Program-made: the position numbers and the translations under genes
Shown here: one piece after another, positions 27,900-35,433 of the stretch
Position numbering within the stretch: the first letter of the stretch is position 1
Layout of the letters: every line of letters begins with the position of its first letter
Assembly (NCBI RefSeq): GCF_002441885.1
Contig: NZ_JXJT01000002.1
Coordinates: forward strand, 110,785-174,784
Direction of reading: 5' to 3'
DNA length: 64,000 nt
DNA from: Pseudolactococcus chungangensis CAU 28 = DSM 22330
Lineage (GTDB): Bacteria > Bacillota > Bacilli > Lactobacillales > Streptococcaceae
The notes under the pieces: model-generated
Seen by the model: the letters and a program-made list of their open reading frames with translations, nothing else
Told to the model about the DNA's origin: nothing
Database searches by the model: none

Positions 27900-28968
27900 A
27901 TAAACCGTTAAAGATACTATTTACCATTTTGAAGTTTTTATTTTCGAGTTTTTTAAGCTGATGCGCATATACTTTTAAAGTGATGTTGAGATTTTCATGA
28001 CCTAAAATTTTTGATATGGAAATTAGGTCAATACCTTTTAAAATTAAAAATGATGCATAAGTGTGTCTTAAAGAGTGAGGATGTACATTTTTGCCTGTCA
28101 ACCTTTTGAGGGTTTTATTACATGCTGCATTGGATACTCCAAAAATAATCCGATTGCATTCGTTGTATTCCCAAAAGTTACTTTGATAGTCTCTTAAGAG
28201 GTCCAAAGTTTTATTTGATATTGGTACTTTTCTTTTAGATGCTTCATTTTTCGTATCTGCCCAGTCATTTGTGATTGAATAGTTCCAGGTCTTGTTAATT
28301 GATATGATATTAGCTTCCCAGTCGATATCATCCCATGTTAGGCCTAAGGCTTCAGCAAAGCGTAAACCAGTGACTGCAATCAAATATAAGGCAAAGTAAC
28401 TCTTATATTTGATATTATTCTCAGTCTCATTGATCAGTGACAGGTATTCATCTTCTTGTAGAAATTTATCTTCTACAGATCGTGGCTGCTTTTGTGATTT
28501 AGCTTTTGCAAAATCTGCGAAATTTTCATCTATTATTTTTTCGTGTACGGCTATCTTCATCGCTGATTTAATATGATAGTGAAAATTCTCTATAGTTTCC
28601 TGTGAGTATTTCTGGCCAAACTGATTGAGTACCTCCTGATAATATGTTGCGGTAATATCAATTATTTTTATGTTTGGCATATACATTTCAATATGCTTCT
28701 TTGTCTGCTTATACTTTTGCCAAGTCACTTCAGATATATGCGGTCGTTTATGAATTTCTGCCCATCTATCAAAGAAATCAGAAATTAGTACATTTTTATC
28801 GGTCATTGTATCGTAGGAAAGCATAAGTTCTGCTTCAAGTGCAAATTGTTTAGCTTCAGCTTTTGTTTTAAACCCACTTTTTGATTTTATTTTGTTATTA
28901 CCAGTCGAATCTTTATAAGAGATTCTATACTCCCATGTATTATTGTTTCTTTTTCTGAAATATGCCAT
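27898..28968 (-). CDS. int: Phage tyrosine integrase
   Basis: Site-specific recombinase of 356 residues that integrates and excises the prophage. The N-terminal arm-binding domain (AYFRKRNNNTWEYRISYKD...GFKTKAEAKQFA) is followed by a SAM-like core-binding domain (about residues 60-160) and the catalytic domain with Arg in TGLRFAEALGL, HSLRHTY (H-x-x-R), LGHENLNIT and the nucleophile Tyr in LKVYAH. It is convergent with tRNA-Cys and at the left end of the phage. Confidence 0.96.
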   Translation of the reverse strand: MAYFRKRNNNTWEYRISYKDSTGNNKIKSKSGFKTKAEAKQFALEAELMLSYDTMTDKNVLISDFFDRWAEIHKRPHISEVTWQKYKQTKKHIEMYMPNIKIIDITATYYQEVLNQFGQKYSQETIENFHYHIKSAMKIAVHEKIIDENFADFAKAKSQKQPRSVEDKFLQEDEYLSLINETENNIKYKSYFALYLIAVTGLRFAEALGLTWDDIDWEANIISINKTWNYSITNDWADTKNEASKRKVPISNKTLDLLRDYQSNFWEYNECNRIIFGVSNAACNKTLKRLTGKNVHPHSLRHTYASFLILKGIDLISISKILGHENLNITLKVYAHQLKKLENKNFKMVNSIFNGL

Positions 28969-28985
28969 TAAATCTCCTAAATCTA

Positions 28986-29093
28986 TGGTAAAATGGGTAT
29001 AGTAAAACCTACTGTATTCCAGTATTGTTTACTATATTTTGGTAAGCGTTACTCACAATCTTTTGGCCGAGGTGGTGAGTGGCGCTTTTTTGT
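28986..29093 (+). ncRNA. Candidate small structured RNA between integrase and nuclease genes
   Basis: On the + strand, opposite to both neighbours, an extended -10 (TGGTAAAAT, 28986-28994) is followed by a nested hairpin (TATAGTAAA/TTTACTATA at 28998/29028 enclosing TACTG/CAGTA at 29010/29020). A terminator-like stem comes next: AGCG and ACTCAC (from 29045) pairing with GTGAGT and CGCT, then TTTTTT. The terminator has no + strand gene to serve. A transcript of about 90 nt is predicted. The promoter lacks a clear -35. The dyad could instead be a DNA-binding site for integrase or excisionase. Confidence 0.4.
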
Positions 29094-29107
29094 TTCAATT
29101 ATATGTT

Positions 29108-30166
29108 TTATAAAAATTTAGCAACAGCTTCATGAAGTTCTACAGTATATTTTGAAATGTCGAGTGGAGAATCTATTTCAAAAGTCCCACAATCTCTTAC
29201 TTCAATACTCGTTTTACTAGGTTTGACAATAAAGCGCAATACCCATTTAGTTATCTTGTTGTCTACAATTATATTAAAATAACTTCTGTTGTCTCGATAG
29301 AAAATTCTATCTGGTGTAATAACGTCTTGGAGTAGCATTTTGACAACTGTATAAGCTTCAAGTTCTTCAGGAGTCGTGACTATGTCGGATGAATGGTCTT
29401 CTATTGTTTCTAATTCATTATCAGATTCAATTTCGGATGATGCACCATTAGTGTTTAATGCAGCGCTCAACTTTTCATTAACTTTTTCAGAAATAAATTG
29501 ATTAAATCCTTTTGTGATAATAGGTTTAAAACTATCAAGAATTGCTTGAGTTTTTCTGCCATCATAAATCTCTGAAACAAGATAGCTTAAAAATGAGTCC
29601 GTTGGCTCTGTTAAGTTTTCAGATAGAAACGTCTTGAGTATGTTAAGGTATTTCAATTCTGATGCAGATGATACAATTTTATCTATATCAAAATTATTTT
29701 TATGGAATTTTATTATTTCTGAAAATTGATTATCTCTGATATTTTCAATATCTACTGTCAAAAAAGGTGTAGAATCCATCTTATTCGCTTCATCCAAGTC
29801 TGTGAAGAACCGATACTCTTTCCCGTTTGTTAATATGGCAAATTTAGAATTAGTTGTGCCAAAATATCGGAAAAGTTGCGAGTCGTGTTTTGTTAATCTT
29901 TCTGATACTGATTTGCACTCAATTAAAATTTGAGGTTTACCATCAGTGACGACAGCATAATCTACTTTTTCACCTTTTTTAATTCCGACATCTGCAGTAA
30001 ATTCTGGAACAAACTCGAGTGGATTGAATATATCGTAACCCAAAGCTTGGAAAAATGGCATTATAAACGCATTTTTTGTTTGCTCTTCATTTGTTATGTT
30101 TCCACTAAGTTCAGATACACGTTTTCCGAGAGTCTTTAAATCATCTTTGATTTTTTCAATCTCCAT
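29108..30166 (-). CDS. PD-(D/E)xK nuclease-like protein (type I restriction HsdR N-terminal-like)
   Basis: A 352-residue cytoplasmic protein. The N-terminal domain (residues 1-160) resembles the HsdR/type I restriction N-terminal nuclease: KVDYAVVTDGKPQILIECKS supplies Asp69 and E83-x-K85 of a PD-(D/E)xK centre, with an upstream helix carrying ITNEEQTKNAFIMPF. The C-terminal half is of unknown function. No helicase or methyltransferase is present. It stands alone between integrase and ImmA/CI genes, where prophages often carry defence or superinfection genes. That role is inference; DNA degradation or repair is also possible. Confidence 0.7.
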   Translation of the reverse strand: MEIEKIKDDLKTLGKRVSELSGNITNEEQTKNAFIMPFFQALGYDIFNPLEFVPEFTADVGIKKGEKVDYAVVTDGKPQILIECKSVSERLTKHDSQLFRYFGTTNSKFAILTNGKEYRFFTDLDEANKMDSTPFLTVDIENIRDNQFSEIIKFHKNNFDIDKIVSSASELKYLNILKTFLSENLTEPTDSFLSYLVSEIYDGRKTQAILDSFKPIITKGFNQFISEKVNEKLSAALNTNGASSEIESDNELETIEDHSSDIVTTPEELEAYTVVKMLLQDVITPDRIFYRDNRSYFNIIVDNKITKWVLRFIVKPSKTSIEVRDCGTFEIDSPLDISKYTVELHEAVAKFL

Positions 30167-30223
30167 AATTACCCTTTCAAGACAGCTTTTTACGTGGATC
30201 AGTTTTGCACAATGTTTTTTACT

Positions 30224-30658
30224 TTAATATATTAATTGAGTTCTATACTCAAAAGCTATCTTTTCCATTTCCTGTTCAGCCATGTCGTAGAATTTTTCTA
30301 CCGACAGTTTAAATCTTGTCAGGAATCTTTCAGGAGTGTAATAGTAGATGTGGTAATCTATTTCCTCTAAATAATCTTTAGCCTTGCAGCTAATCATGAA
30401 ACGGTTAGCTTTAGCTTCGTTAATAATATGTAATTGTGGTGCACTCAGTTTTGAAAGAGTATGCCCTTTTATTTTATGACCACATTCATGCAGTATGGCA
30501 CATTCTGTTTCATCTTCACTGAGTGTAGAATCTACAAAGATAATACCATTATCAGAGCCACATTCTTCAGCATAGGGCACATACAAACCCTTATCATGTA
30601 ATTCAGGAGCCCATATTAAGACTATACCTGTCTCACGCAAAATATCGTGATAGTCCAT
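30224..30658 (-). CDS. ImmA/IrrE-type metallopeptidase
   Basis: A 144-residue zinc peptidase with HECGH at residues 57-61 and a downstream EAKANRFM segment that supplies the third ligand. Members of this family cleave the neighbouring phage or ICE repressor during the DNA-damage response. The gene follows the CI-like repressor with a 13-base gap in the same leftward operon, so the repressor encoded at 30672-31004 is its likely substrate. Confidence 0.88.
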   Translation of the reverse strand: MDYHDILRETGIVLIWAPELHDKGLYVPYAEECGSDNGIIFVDSTLSEDETECAILHECGHKIKGHTLSKLSAPQLHIINEAKANRFMISCKAKDYLEEIDYHIYYYTPERFLTRFKLSVEKFYDMAEQEMEKIAFEYRTQLIY

Positions 30659-30671
30659 ATATTCTCCTAAA

Positions 30672-31004
30672 TTATTTATTCTTTCCTGCGATGTAGGCTG
30701 CTAAAAGCCCTTTTATGATTTCTTTATCATGGTCATCCAAGGGTTGTCCAGAAAAACCTTCAGCATTATCGATAGCGTCAAGAAGCTCAGGAGAGAATTG
30801 AGGGTGCTCAATTTCTTCATTACCTAATAGATAATCTACACTTACATGAAAGAATTTTGCAACAGCTTGTACTTTGTCAATGCCTGGATTTTGAATTCCC
30901 CATCTTCTGATGGTAGCATTTGCCAAGCCAAGTTTCTCTTCCAGTTGCCTAATAGAGATGTTTTTAGACTTTGCTAGCTCTTGTATTCTTTCGTACAAAT
31001 TCAT
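30672..31004 (-). CDS. CI-like repressor, XRE family
   Basis: A 110-residue regulator with an N-terminal XRE helix-turn-helix (SIRQLEEKLGLANATIRRW ... VSVDYLLGN) and a short C-terminal part (about residues 70-110). It lacks a LexA-like autocleavage domain, consistent with inactivation through the adjacent ImmA-type peptidase instead. It is divergent from the rightward early promoter at 31064 and probably represses it through the TGTAGGCTA-type sites. GAAAGGTAG precedes the ATG. Confidence 0.9.
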   Translation of the reverse strand: MNLYERIQELAKSKNISIRQLEEKLGLANATIRRWGIQNPGIDKVQAVAKFFHVSVDYLLGNEEIEHPQFSPELLDAIDNAEGFSGQPLDDHDKEIIKGLLAAYIAGKNK

Positions 31005-31048
31005 TTATTCTACCTTTCAAAAAGTACAAGAAAAATAAATATTGGTTA

Positions 31049-31092
31049 TTGGCTACAAAATAGTTGACAAATGTAGGCTAATAAGCTATAAT
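31049..31092 (+). promoter_or_regulatory. Rightward early promoter with operator half-sites
   Basis: TTGACA (31064-31069), 17-base spacer, TATAAT (31087-31092): a full consensus promoter pointing away from the repressor gene. TTGGCTACA (about 31049) and TGTAGGCTA (31072-31080) are inverted-type copies of one motif, and another TGTAGGCTA lies at 31211. They are likely repressor sites overlapping the promoter. Confidence 0.75.
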
Positions 31093-31425
31093 TATTTTTG
31101 TAAGATAAAGTTATTAATTAAGTATATAAATAGACCTATAAAAAGCACTTTGAACGTCCCGCCAAGAATGTTTATAAAGCCTTATTTAGGTGTTTTAACT
31201 ATGCTTATATTGTAGGCTATTAGACAACAAAAGTCAATAGATAATATGCTAAAAAACTAACTTTTTCTTATACAAAATCTTAACTCAATAATATAGATAT
31301 CTCTTGGGCGTGATAATGACTACCCAACACGAGATGTCAAGAGGTTGGCAATAGCCATAAAAGTGCCCTCGCTTAGTTGAGTTGAGAAATAAAAAAGCCC
31401 TGATGAGCTAGAAAGGAGGCATAAT
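31093..31425. other. Gene-free leader after the early promoter
   Basis: About 330 bases without a convincing gene. It contains one further operator-like TGTAGGCTA (31211-31219) and a few very short frames without ribosome-binding sites (for example 12 codons from about 31316). It ends at the strong AAAGGAGG site of the next gene. The transcript from 31064 would have a long untranslated leader. Confidence 0.5.
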
Positions 31426-31617
31426 ATGCCAGTTGATGACCATGGTTTGAACTTGGTAAATGAGTTCATTACCACAAATGGAATTGAAAAAATGAGTTTG
31501 GCAGCAAAGTATGATGTTGCTAAAAATGTCATGATTGACACTTTAAGCGGACGTCTTCGCACACCTCAGGCTCATAAAATTATCTTGAAAATCATTGATG
31601 ATTTCAAGCTGCGCTAG
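31426..31617 (+). CDS. Small early phage protein, possible Cro-like regulator
   Basis: A 63-residue protein, first gene after the early promoter, with AAAGGAGG at 31412-31419. The centre (LAAKYDVAKNVMIDTLSGR, followed by a basic helix) could form a helix-turn-helix, and the position matches that of cro in other temperate phages. No clear family match, so the Cro role is inference. Confidence 0.6.
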   Translation: MPVDDHGLNLVNEFITTNGIEKMSLAAKYDVAKNVMIDTLSGRLRTPQAHKIILKIIDDFKLR

Positions 31618-31634
31618 AAAGGAAATAAAAAATT

Positions 31635-31787
31635 ATGTTACATCACTACATTACTAATTATGGGGCTGAGATGCCTAACGGAAAAATTGAAAATCGTGTG
31701 GAATCTTGGATTCAGATCAATCTATTTAAATGGCGCTTTTGCATAGCAAAAAGACGCATCGTTTTAGATACGCCTTGGAAAGATTAA
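31635..31787 (+). CDS. Small early phage protein of unknown function
   Basis: A 50-residue basic, Trp-containing protein (MLHHYITNYG ... VLDTPWKD). AAAGGA lies 11 bases before the ATG. Its stop overlaps the stop of the convergent small gene at 31784-31936 by four bases. Not recognised. Confidence 0.55.
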   Translation: MLHHYITNYGAEMPNGKIENRVESWIQINLFKWRFCIAKRRIVLDTPWKD

Positions 31788-31936
31788 GATTTTTTCCAGC
31801 CTTGACCGGGTTTATCGGTTGGTGGTAATGGTTTACCAGGCTTGTGGTGAATTGGCGCGTGTGTTGTTTTCCCACCTCGCGGACCTACTTGTTCATAAGT
31901 CCCACCAGGTGGTTTTTCTCCGGGTTTATTTACCAT
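31784..31936 (-). CDS. Small Pro/Gly/Lys-rich protein, antisense to the early operon
   Basis: A 50-residue protein (MVNKPGEKPPGGTYEQVGPR ... GQGWKKS) with a well-placed AAAGGAG before the ATG (31936). The composition and the KPGEKPPGGTYEQVGP start recall the YjzC-like small proteins of Firmicutes. The function is unknown. It is oriented against the surrounding early genes and so must have its own promoter. It is too short for routine gene calling but has the best coding signal in the stretch. Confidence 0.65.
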   Translation of the reverse strand: MVNKPGEKPPGGTYEQVGPRGGKTTHAPIHHKPGKPLPPTDKPGQGWKKS

Positions 31937-32037
31937 ATCGCATTCTCCTTTCCATGATTATTGTGAATAAAAACAGCTGCCGCGGTATTTCATTCATATA
32001 TTAATTATATTAAACCGATAGTAAGTATTCAAGTTCA

Positions 32038-32101
32038 AAAACACAATATGTTGTGTTTTGTTGGTAAAAATAAAAGTTTAATACACTATATATAGTGTAT
32101 T
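32038..32101. promoter_or_regulatory. Two matching 16-bp operators before the second XRE gene
   Basis: ACACAATATGTTGTGT (32041-32056 region) and ACACTATATATAGTGT (32083-32098 region) agree at 13 of 16 positions and are both palindromes: the first has 9-bp arms (32038-32046/32051-32059), the second is a perfect 22-bp palindrome (32080-32101). Their centres are 42 bp apart, four helical turns. They directly precede the XRE gene at 32112, probably for autoregulation. Confidence 0.7.
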
Positions 32102-32111
32102 CGGGGGAGAA

Positions 32112-32297
32112 ATGTGGAATAAAATAAAAAAAATGCTAGATGAAAAGCAAATTACAACTTATCAGCTATCAAAGTTAACTGGTATAAGCGAACAGAGCTT
32201 CTCAAAATTGAGAAATGGATTATCTAAAGAGCTTTCTTTTAGCTCGATGGTCAAGATAGCTGATGCACTTGATATCAGCTTAGATGAATTCAGGTAA
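32112..32297 (+). CDS. Small XRE-family regulator
   Basis: A 61-residue stand-alone helix-turn-helix protein (TTYQLSKLTGISEQSFSKLR ... IADALDISLDEF). GGGGGAG precedes the ATG. It has its own upstream region with two identical-type operators, separate from the CI/early promoter switch. It may be a second repressor, an antirepressor or an additional Cro. A palindrome AGCGCT/AGCGCT follows the stop codon, with T residues only on the opposite strand. Confidence 0.8.
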   Translation: MWNKIKKMLDEKQITTYQLSKLTGISEQSFSKLRNGLSKELSFSSMVKIADALDISLDEFR

Positions 32298-32366
32298 CAA
32301 AAAAGCGCTCTGGAAAGCGCTCAGTAAAAATTACTATATCTAATTATAGCACAGAAAGGAGTGTCT

Positions 32367-32627
32367 ATGTTTGAAGAAATGCTGGCTGAGTTAAATACTC
32401 AAATTAGAAGTATGATACTTGAAAATGTAAAAGACTTCATTTCTTTAGAGGGTCAGTTTCCTATAATGATGACTCGGGAGGAGACCGCTAAACTAATTGG
32501 CATTAGTGTCAATCCATTTGATGAAAAATATAGATACAACTCTAAAAAGCATTTTCCTAAACCCGATGAAATGGGTAGATGGAATAAATTCGAAGTTATT
32601 GAATATTTTAAGAAAGGAATCAAATGA
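32367..32627 (+). CDS. DUF771-type phage protein with excisionase-like HTH
   Basis: An 86-residue protein; the segment MTREETAKLIGISVNPFDEKYRY followed by HFPKPDEMGRWNKFEVIEYFKK fits the DUF771/MerR-like winged-helix proteins common in early regions of lactococcal and streptococcal phages. GAAAGGAG at 32354-32361 selects the ATG at 32367. Overlaps the next gene (ATGA). DNA binding is inferred. Confidence 0.7.
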   Translation: MFEEMLAELNTQIRSMILENVKDFISLEGQFPIMMTREETAKLIGISVNPFDEKYRYNSKKHFPKPDEMGRWNKFEVIEYFKKGIK

Positions 32628-32845
32628 CACAATTTGAAGTAAGCCAACACGCAAAGTTGTTGGCAAATAACGAAGGTCAAAGCCGTGAAATCAAACGTCT
32701 ACAAGTTGAGGATAAGCAAATGAGAGTAGCTTTCAGAGATCTAGATTTGTACTGTGGTCAACTTGAAGCTGAAAATGAACGGCTTAAAGCGAAATTAGCA
32801 CGATACGAGATGTTTGAGACCGCTACACAGGTTTGGGGGTATTGA
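32624..32845 (+). CDS. Small coiled-coil early phage protein
   Basis: A 73-residue protein, mostly a predicted coiled coil (QSREIKRLQVEDKQMRVAF ... LEAENERLKAKLARYEM). Start overlaps the previous stop. Function unknown. Confidence 0.65.
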   Translation: MTQFEVSQHAKLLANNEGQSREIKRLQVEDKQMRVAFRDLDLYCGQLEAENERLKAKLARYEMFETATQVWGY

Positions 32846-32848
32846 GAG

Positions 32849-33106
32849 ATGATATACACCGCTAAGTACTGGAGCGGACAGTGGAGTAAGGAATTATTAC
32901 TCAAAGCTGTTAGTCGTAACAATAATCCTTGTGACAGCTTTTCGCTTTCAAAACAGATACAGCTTGATTTTGGCATGCTTGACTATCAAGCTGATGAATT
33001 CATTCAAAAATCTCTAACAGTTGATGAATTATGGCAAAACATTGTAGCGCTAATTGAAAGTGACAAATTTAAAGATGACTGGGAGAAAAAACATGGTAAA
33101 AATTAA
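32849..33106 (+). CDS. Hypothetical early phage protein
   Basis: An 85-residue acidic protein of unknown function, next to the previous gene and overlapping the Rad50-like ATPase gene by 14 bases, so part of the same operon. It contains YWSGQWSKELLLKAVSRNNN near the N-terminus. No domain recognised. Confidence 0.65.
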   Translation: MIYTAKYWSGQWSKELLLKAVSRNNNPCDSFSLSKQIQLDFGMLDYQADEFIQKSLTVDELWQNIVALIESDKFKDDWEKKHGKN

Positions 33107-34349
33107 CAAACTAGAAATAGAAAATGTCAAGCGTGTCAAAGCTGTCAAACTCGAACCGACAGCGAACGGCTTGACGATAATCGGTGGCCGCAATGGTCAA
33201 GGCAAGACTTCAATCTTGGACTCAATTGCTTGGGCATTAGGTGGGAACAAATACAAACCTAGCCAAGTACAACGCGAGGGCAGTGTATTGCCACCTAATC
33301 TGCATATTGTCCTTGACAATGGTCTTGAAATACGTCGTGATGGCAAGAATAGCGACTTGAAGGTAATTGACCCGAGCGGAAACAAAGCAGGCCAACAGCT
33401 TTTGAATAGCTTCGTTGAGGAATTCTCAATCAACTTGCCTAAATTCATTGAGGCCAATAACTCAGAAAAGGCTAAAACGTTGCTTCAAATCATCGGAGTC
33501 GGCGAGCAGTTGGCCGTGCTTGAACAACAAGAAAATGAAAAGTATAACCAGCGAACTACGATTGGTCAGATTGCTGACCAGAAGAAAAAGTTTGCTGCCG
33601 AACAGGTCTATTATCTTGATGCACCTAAAGACCTTGTGAGTGTGTCTGAGCTTATCACACAACAACAGTCAATCTTGGCCAAGAATGGTGAAAATTCCCG
33701 TCTGAGATCACAACGTGACCAGTTAGCACAGCTTAAAGACAATCTTGATTCTGAGATTGATCGCTTGATTGCCGAACGTGCTGACATTGAAGCTAAGCTT
33801 GAGATTGCTGAAAAGTCTACGCTTGATCTACATGATGAATCAACTGAGCAGCTTGAGCGAAATATTGCGCAAGTTGAACAGATTAATTTGAAGGTTAGAG
33901 CCAATCTTGATAAAGATAAAGCCAATGAAGATGCTCAAAATTACAAAGACCAGTACGATGCTCTGACAACTGAGATTGAGGGTATCAGGCTTGAAAAAAC
34001 TAAGCTGCTTGATAATGCTGACTTACCATTGCCTGGTCTATCCGTTGCTGAAGGTGAGCTGCTTTATAACGGTCAAAAATGGGATAACATGTCAGGAGCT
34101 GAACAGTTGAAAGTATCGACTGCAATTGTCCGCAAGCTCAATCCTGAATGCGGCTTTATATTGGTAGATAAACTTGAACAGTTCGACCTTGAAACATTAA
34201 CTGAGTTTGGTCAATGGGCTGAGACAGAACAACTACAAATTATCGCCACTCGTGTCTCAACTGGTGATGAGTGCTCAATTATTATCACAGATGGTTATAG
34301 TGAAGAAGTGCCTCAAGCAGCAGTGGAAGCACCTAAATATCAATTTTAA
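33093..34349 (+). CDS. SMC/Rad50-like AAA ATPase of the phage recombination module
   Basis: A 418-residue ATPase. Walker A GRNGQGKT in the first 40 residues, a central coiled-coil region (about residues 150-310), and C-terminal DNMSGAEQLKVSTAIV (signature-like) with LVDKLEQFD as Walker B. This is the short Rad50/RecF-type protein found before Sak4-like genes in many phages. GGGAG (33081-33085) selects the ATG at 33093. It probably acts with the next proteins in DNA repair, annealing or recombination. Confidence 0.8.
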   Translation: MVKINKLEIENVKRVKAVKLEPTANGLTIIGGRNGQGKTSILDSIAWALGGNKYKPSQVQREGSVLPPNLHIVLDNGLEIRRDGKNSDLKVIDPSGNKAGQQLLNSFVEEFSINLPKFIEANNSEKAKTLLQIIGVGEQLAVLEQQENEKYNQRTTIGQIADQKKKFAAEQVYYLDAPKDLVSVSELITQQQSILAKNGENSRLRSQRDQLAQLKDNLDSEIDRLIAERADIEAKLEIAEKSTLDLHDESTEQLERNIAQVEQINLKVRANLDKDKANEDAQNYKDQYDALTTEIEGIRLEKTKLLDNADLPLPGLSVAEGELLYNGQKWDNMSGAEQLKVSTAIVRKLNPECGFILVDKLEQFDLETLTEFGQWAETEQLQIIATRVSTGDECSIIITDGYSEEVPQAAVEAPKYQF

Positions 34350-34360
34350 GGAGAAATTAA

Positions 34361-35416
34361 ATGGCATTTAACATCACAAGCGGTCCAACTGCGACTGCTC
34401 AAAAAGTTGTCTTGTATGGTGTGGAGGGTATTGGTAAGTCAACATTCGCAGCACAGTTTCCTAACCCTGTCTTTATCGACACAGAAGGGTCTACATCAAA
34501 CATGAACGTCCAACGTCTTGATAATCCAAACAGTTGGCAAATGTTACTGGATGAAGTGAACTACGTTAAGCAAAGTAGAATTTGTAGCACACTCATTATT
34601 GATACAGCTGACTGGGCAGAGACATTGGCAAATCAACATATCATTGCTCGAAACGGTATCACTTCAATCGAAGATTTGGGCTATGGTAAAGGTTATACCA
34701 TGGTCAAGGAAGAATTCGGAAAGTTGTTGAATCTTCTTTCGGAACTAACAGACGCTGGCATCAATGTCGTAGTCACTGCTCATGCTGAATTAAAGAAAAA
34801 AGAAGAGCCTGACCAAATGGGCGCGTATGACCGTTACCAGTTGAAACTGTCAAGACAGTGTGCACCTTTGCTTAAAGAATGGTCTGATATGGTCTTGTTT
34901 GCCAACTATGAAACAACGATTGTTACAGATTCAAAAACGAAATCAAAGAAGGCGACTGGTGGACAACGTGTCATGTTTACCACGCACCATCCGGCATGGG
35001 ATGCGAAAAATCGACATAACTTGCCTGAAAAATTACCGTTTGATTTTTCATCCATTGCGCAACTGTTTCAACCTGCTGCGCCGGTCGCACAGCCTGAACC
35101 TACTCCGGTTACTCCGCAAGAACCAGTTGCTGGAGCTTGGACACCAGGTGGCGGTGAGGTAGCAGATACATCTGACAACCAAAATCAGTTTGGCCGTGAT
35201 CCAATTGCGCTTGATCCAGGCATTGACCCGCAATTAGCCCAACTTATGACCGCCAATGGTGTGACTGAGGACGAGGTCAAAACGGTTGTCGTTGAGAAAG
35301 GGTTTATGCCGCCTGAGGTAGCAGTCAAAGATTATCCAGCTGACTTGGTTCAAGGTGGACTGGTTGCACAATGGGCCAATATCTATGCCCAAATCACAGC
35401 TAAAAGAGCTTACTAA
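34361..35416 (+). CDS. Sak4-like RecA-fold ATPase (phage nucleotide-binding protein)
   Basis: A 351-residue protein; residues 1-220 form a RecA-like core with Walker A GVEGIGKST, FIDTEGS, and TLIIDTADW (Walker B). The C-terminal part is Pro/Gln-rich and then helical. Sak4 proteins are phage single-strand annealing/recombination ATPases that work with an SSB (family knowledge). AAGGAG stands before the ATG. The next gene encodes the likely SSB-like partner. Confidence 0.8.
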   Translation: MAFNITSGPTATAQKVVLYGVEGIGKSTFAAQFPNPVFIDTEGSTSNMNVQRLDNPNSWQMLLDEVNYVKQSRICSTLIIDTADWAETLANQHIIARNGITSIEDLGYGKGYTMVKEEFGKLLNLLSELTDAGINVVVTAHAELKKKEEPDQMGAYDRYQLKLSRQCAPLLKEWSDMVLFANYETTIVTDSKTKSKKATGGQRVMFTTHHPAWDAKNRHNLPEKLPFDFSSIAQLFQPAAPVAQPEPTPVTPQEPVAGAWTPGGGEVADTSDNQNQFGRDPIALDPGIDPQLAQLMTANGVTEDEVKTVVVEKGFMPPEVAVKDYPADLVQGGLVAQWANIYAQITAKRAY

Positions 35417-35433
35417 TAAAGGAGAAAAGAATT

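Noticed and set aside
31320..31562. An 80-codon minus-strand frame in the early leader
   Set aside because: Overlaps the well-supported gene at 31426 and has no ribosome-binding site.
32301..32325. AGCGCT palindrome pair after the small XRE gene as a terminator
   Set aside because: The T tract is only on the minus strand, where no gene needs a terminator; on the plus strand it lacks one.
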